A stretch of 64,000 nucleotides of DNA from Lethocerus indicus. Taxonomy: Eukaryota > Arthropoda > Insecta > Hemiptera > Belostomatidae. The notes under the pieces were generated by a model that had not been told where the DNA came from, did not search any database, and saw only the letters and a list, made by a program, of their open reading frames with translations. Below are positions 62,701-64,000 of this stretch, one piece after another. Location of the stretch: NCBI GenBank assembly GCA_019843655.1, contig JACDQD010000105.1, positions 6,386,001 through 6,450,000 of the forward strand, written 5' to 3'. Each line of letters starts with the position of its first letter. Within the stretch, counting starts at the first letter, position 1. Both the position numbers and the translations under genes were made by a program.

Positions 62701-62930
62701 AGGAATAGAAATGTTCGAATATCTAAAATGGTTTACGTTTTGTGTTGTACAGACGTCCGACAGGATCAGAGCATACGGTTCCTTCCGTCGGTGTTTTGGA
62801 TACCGAAAAATCGACGAATCCCGATCACGTTGGAGGATTCCAGGCCGCCGTACCGATATTGACTGGCATCGAAACTAAGTTCGGGCTTTGCCTGCCCAAA
62901 TTTTCGACCGCCGTTATTCAACAACAATAA
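53742..62930 (+). CDS. aralar1: Calcium-binding mitochondrial aspartate/glutamate carrier (aralar, SLC25A12/13 type)
   Basis: Exchanges mitochondrial aspartate for cytosolic glutamate plus a proton, as part of the malate-aspartate shuttle. Exons: 53742-53780, 54911-54970, 55058-55200, 55840-55955, 56050-56189, 57191-57337, 57454-57595, 58024-58117, 58879-58969, 59360-59435, 60021-60308, 60980-61120, 61459-61653, 62142-62244, 62357-62447, 62753-62930. About 680 residues, near the human 678. The N-terminal half is the EF-hand domain, with loops DTSKDGLISFSE (about 77-88), [12 protein letters not shown] (about 110-121) and [12 protein letters not shown] (about 181-192). The carrier domain starts near 335 with three repeats marked PIDLVK, PLEIVK and [20 protein letters not shown] and SSPQFG are family hallmarks. 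The start was chosen because exon 1 ([13 protein letters not shown]) joins in phase to [14 protein letters not shown]. Exon 11 has one frame break after QNQ at 60080, where only one base of an expected Arg codon remains. Everything downstream is intact. Confidence 0.96.
56562..56720 (+). repeat. Dispersed intronic repeat, copy in aralar intron 5
   Basis: Shares with 60638-60796 the words ATATATCCATAAG, TTAGTCACATTAAGG, CATTTTTTGAGGATTTAAAA and GCACTGTGTCCCTCATCACAT (last word spanning 56699-56719). Copy 1 also has a partial internal duplicate upstream (about 56470-56540). Class unknown. The shared end at TCATCACATA suggests a defined terminus. Confidence 0.65.
59890..59950 (-). repeat. Dispersed hairpin repeat copy in aralar intron 10
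   Basis: GCTAGACCAGTTTCGACTGC on the + strand is followed by CATCCTCACTGCACC. The CTAGACC(G/A)GTTTCG terminus is present, but the stem has diverged. Confidence 0.45.
60638..60796 (+). repeat. Dispersed intronic repeat, copy in aralar intron 11
   Basis: Same orientation and same end (CCTCATCACATA) as the intron 5 copy 4 kb upstream. Overall similarity appears high in the 3' two thirds. It could be a SINE-like or MITE-like family. No inverted termini were recognised. Confidence 0.65.
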
Positions 62931-64000
62931 CGTGAAACTATATAGGTGAAATTTAAAACAAACACTGTAGTAGACGCAGAGGAACCGATCTAATCGTCAC
63001 CGTACGCTAAACAAATGTTCAGCTGAGTGTTCACAGTGGTGATTATTATTTTCAAATTGACTAAAAAAAAAAGAAAACTTGTATATCATTCTTTTAGACT
63101 AATTATGCAGCAAAAAAGTACTCACAACTAGTATTGTAAATTTTAAGAAAGAAAAAATATTTTACTACAGTATTTATTAAAGCCTAATTTTCCTCCGAGT
63201 ATATTGCCCAGAAATAGTAGGTAATCGGTTATCGATTACCGGTGCAGTAAATTCGTCGCAGCTTGCTTTGTACGTGCTGATAGAATATATAGCGCACTAT
63301 ACAATTGTAAACAGCCCGATCGTGTTCTTCTTTTTTGAAGAACGGTTTTTCGGGACTCGCTTGTATAAATAAATTATTTATCGATTATTTATCGTTTTGT
63401 ACAATTTATGGGAGACAAAAAAAAAAAATGAAAGTTGTATTTCATTGAAAGTTTCGACGGTCAAGTATTTATTTTAAAGAGTTTTCGCAGATTATTGTTA
63501 ACGGTAATAGAAATTTGACAGGAAAAAAGTGAGAAATGAGCAAAGCTCGCAAACATTTGCTTCAGATATGTTTATCTGCGTTTGAGACAAATTTTAAAAT
63601 TCAATATCCCACTCCGGCTTCCTTAATTGTCTTAAATAAGTGTAAAATATTTTTACTAAATAAATGCTCATTGTAAATATGTACACCAAATTGCCTTTAT
63701 TATTTATATAAGTGATTTTTATAATTTTTAATACGTGGATTTAAACTTGTTTATGGTTGTTATTTCCATGAAAATGAACCAAAGCTAAGCGGTTGAAATG
63801 AAATTTCATTTTTAATTGAATTTATTAGATCGATTACGAACACATTTTTACATTACTGGTGCCATCCTTGTTATTGCCTTTGTATATTTAGACATGCGAA
63901 TAAACAAAATATATAATAATTTAACAAAGGCGAATAACTGTTATGTGATAAACCACACTGTTTTATTCTAAATATACAAGTATACTTGATATTGTTATGA
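62931..64000 (+). other. aralar 3' UTR and flank
   Basis: A+T-rich, no further coding sequence. AATAAA occurs at 63368-63373 and again at about 63659, giving possible 3' UTRs of about 0.45 or 0.75 kb. The choice cannot be made from sequence. Confidence 0.5.
63368..63373 (+). terminator. Candidate polyadenylation signal of aralar
   Basis: AATAAA within TGTATAAATAAATTATT. A second AATAAA at about 63659 is an equally good candidate. Confidence 0.4.

Noticed and set aside
1..64000. CRISPR arrays, operons, riboswitches and phage-like islands
   Set aside because: No spaced identical repeats or prokaryotic gene layout. The window is clearly a spliced eukaryotic genome.

Overview
The window looks like nuclear DNA of an arthropod, most likely an insect. 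It holds three spliced protein genes with short GT-AG introns, fragments of Jockey-like non-LTR retrotransposons, A+T-rich introns and long gene-free spacers. I cannot place it to order. All gene calls come from reading exons and splice phases by eye, without searches.

Layout. Positions 1-33,300 hold no coding gene I can recognise. This half contains a strand-asymmetric G-rich/CT-rich block (1,331-2,060), several dispersed repeat families, simple repeats and G or C homopolymers, and one good core-promoter candidate (about 28,530-28,760). Positions 33,350-44,400 carry a 15-exon M1 zinc aminopeptidase on the + strand, with one short retroelement just upstream and a second copy in its fourth intron. 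Positions 46,613-50,955 carry a 4-exon BORCS5 (myrlysin) gene on the - strand. Positions 53,742-62,930 carry a 16-exon aralar/SLC25A12-13 mitochondrial aspartate/glutamate carrier on the + strand. The last kilobase is its 3' flank.

The aminopeptidase and BORCS5 are convergent. BORCS5 and aralar are divergent, with about 2.8 kb between their start codons. The three genes act in unrelated places (cell-surface peptide trimming, lysosome positioning, mitochondrial malate-aspartate shuttle), so I read this as ordinary animal gene order and not a functional cluster.

Points most worth a second look: (i) two conserved genes each carry one apparent reading-frame break (near 34,081 and 60,080); (ii) two copies of a roughly 550-bp retroelement tail start at the same 5' base and are flanked by target-site duplications, so it looks like a fixed-length non-autonomous element; (iii) two repeat families share a CTGANGR / short stem / GAAA arrangement resembling a hammerhead-ribozyme core; (iv) all three BORCS5 introns use GTT donors. 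I found no convincing new multi-gene system.
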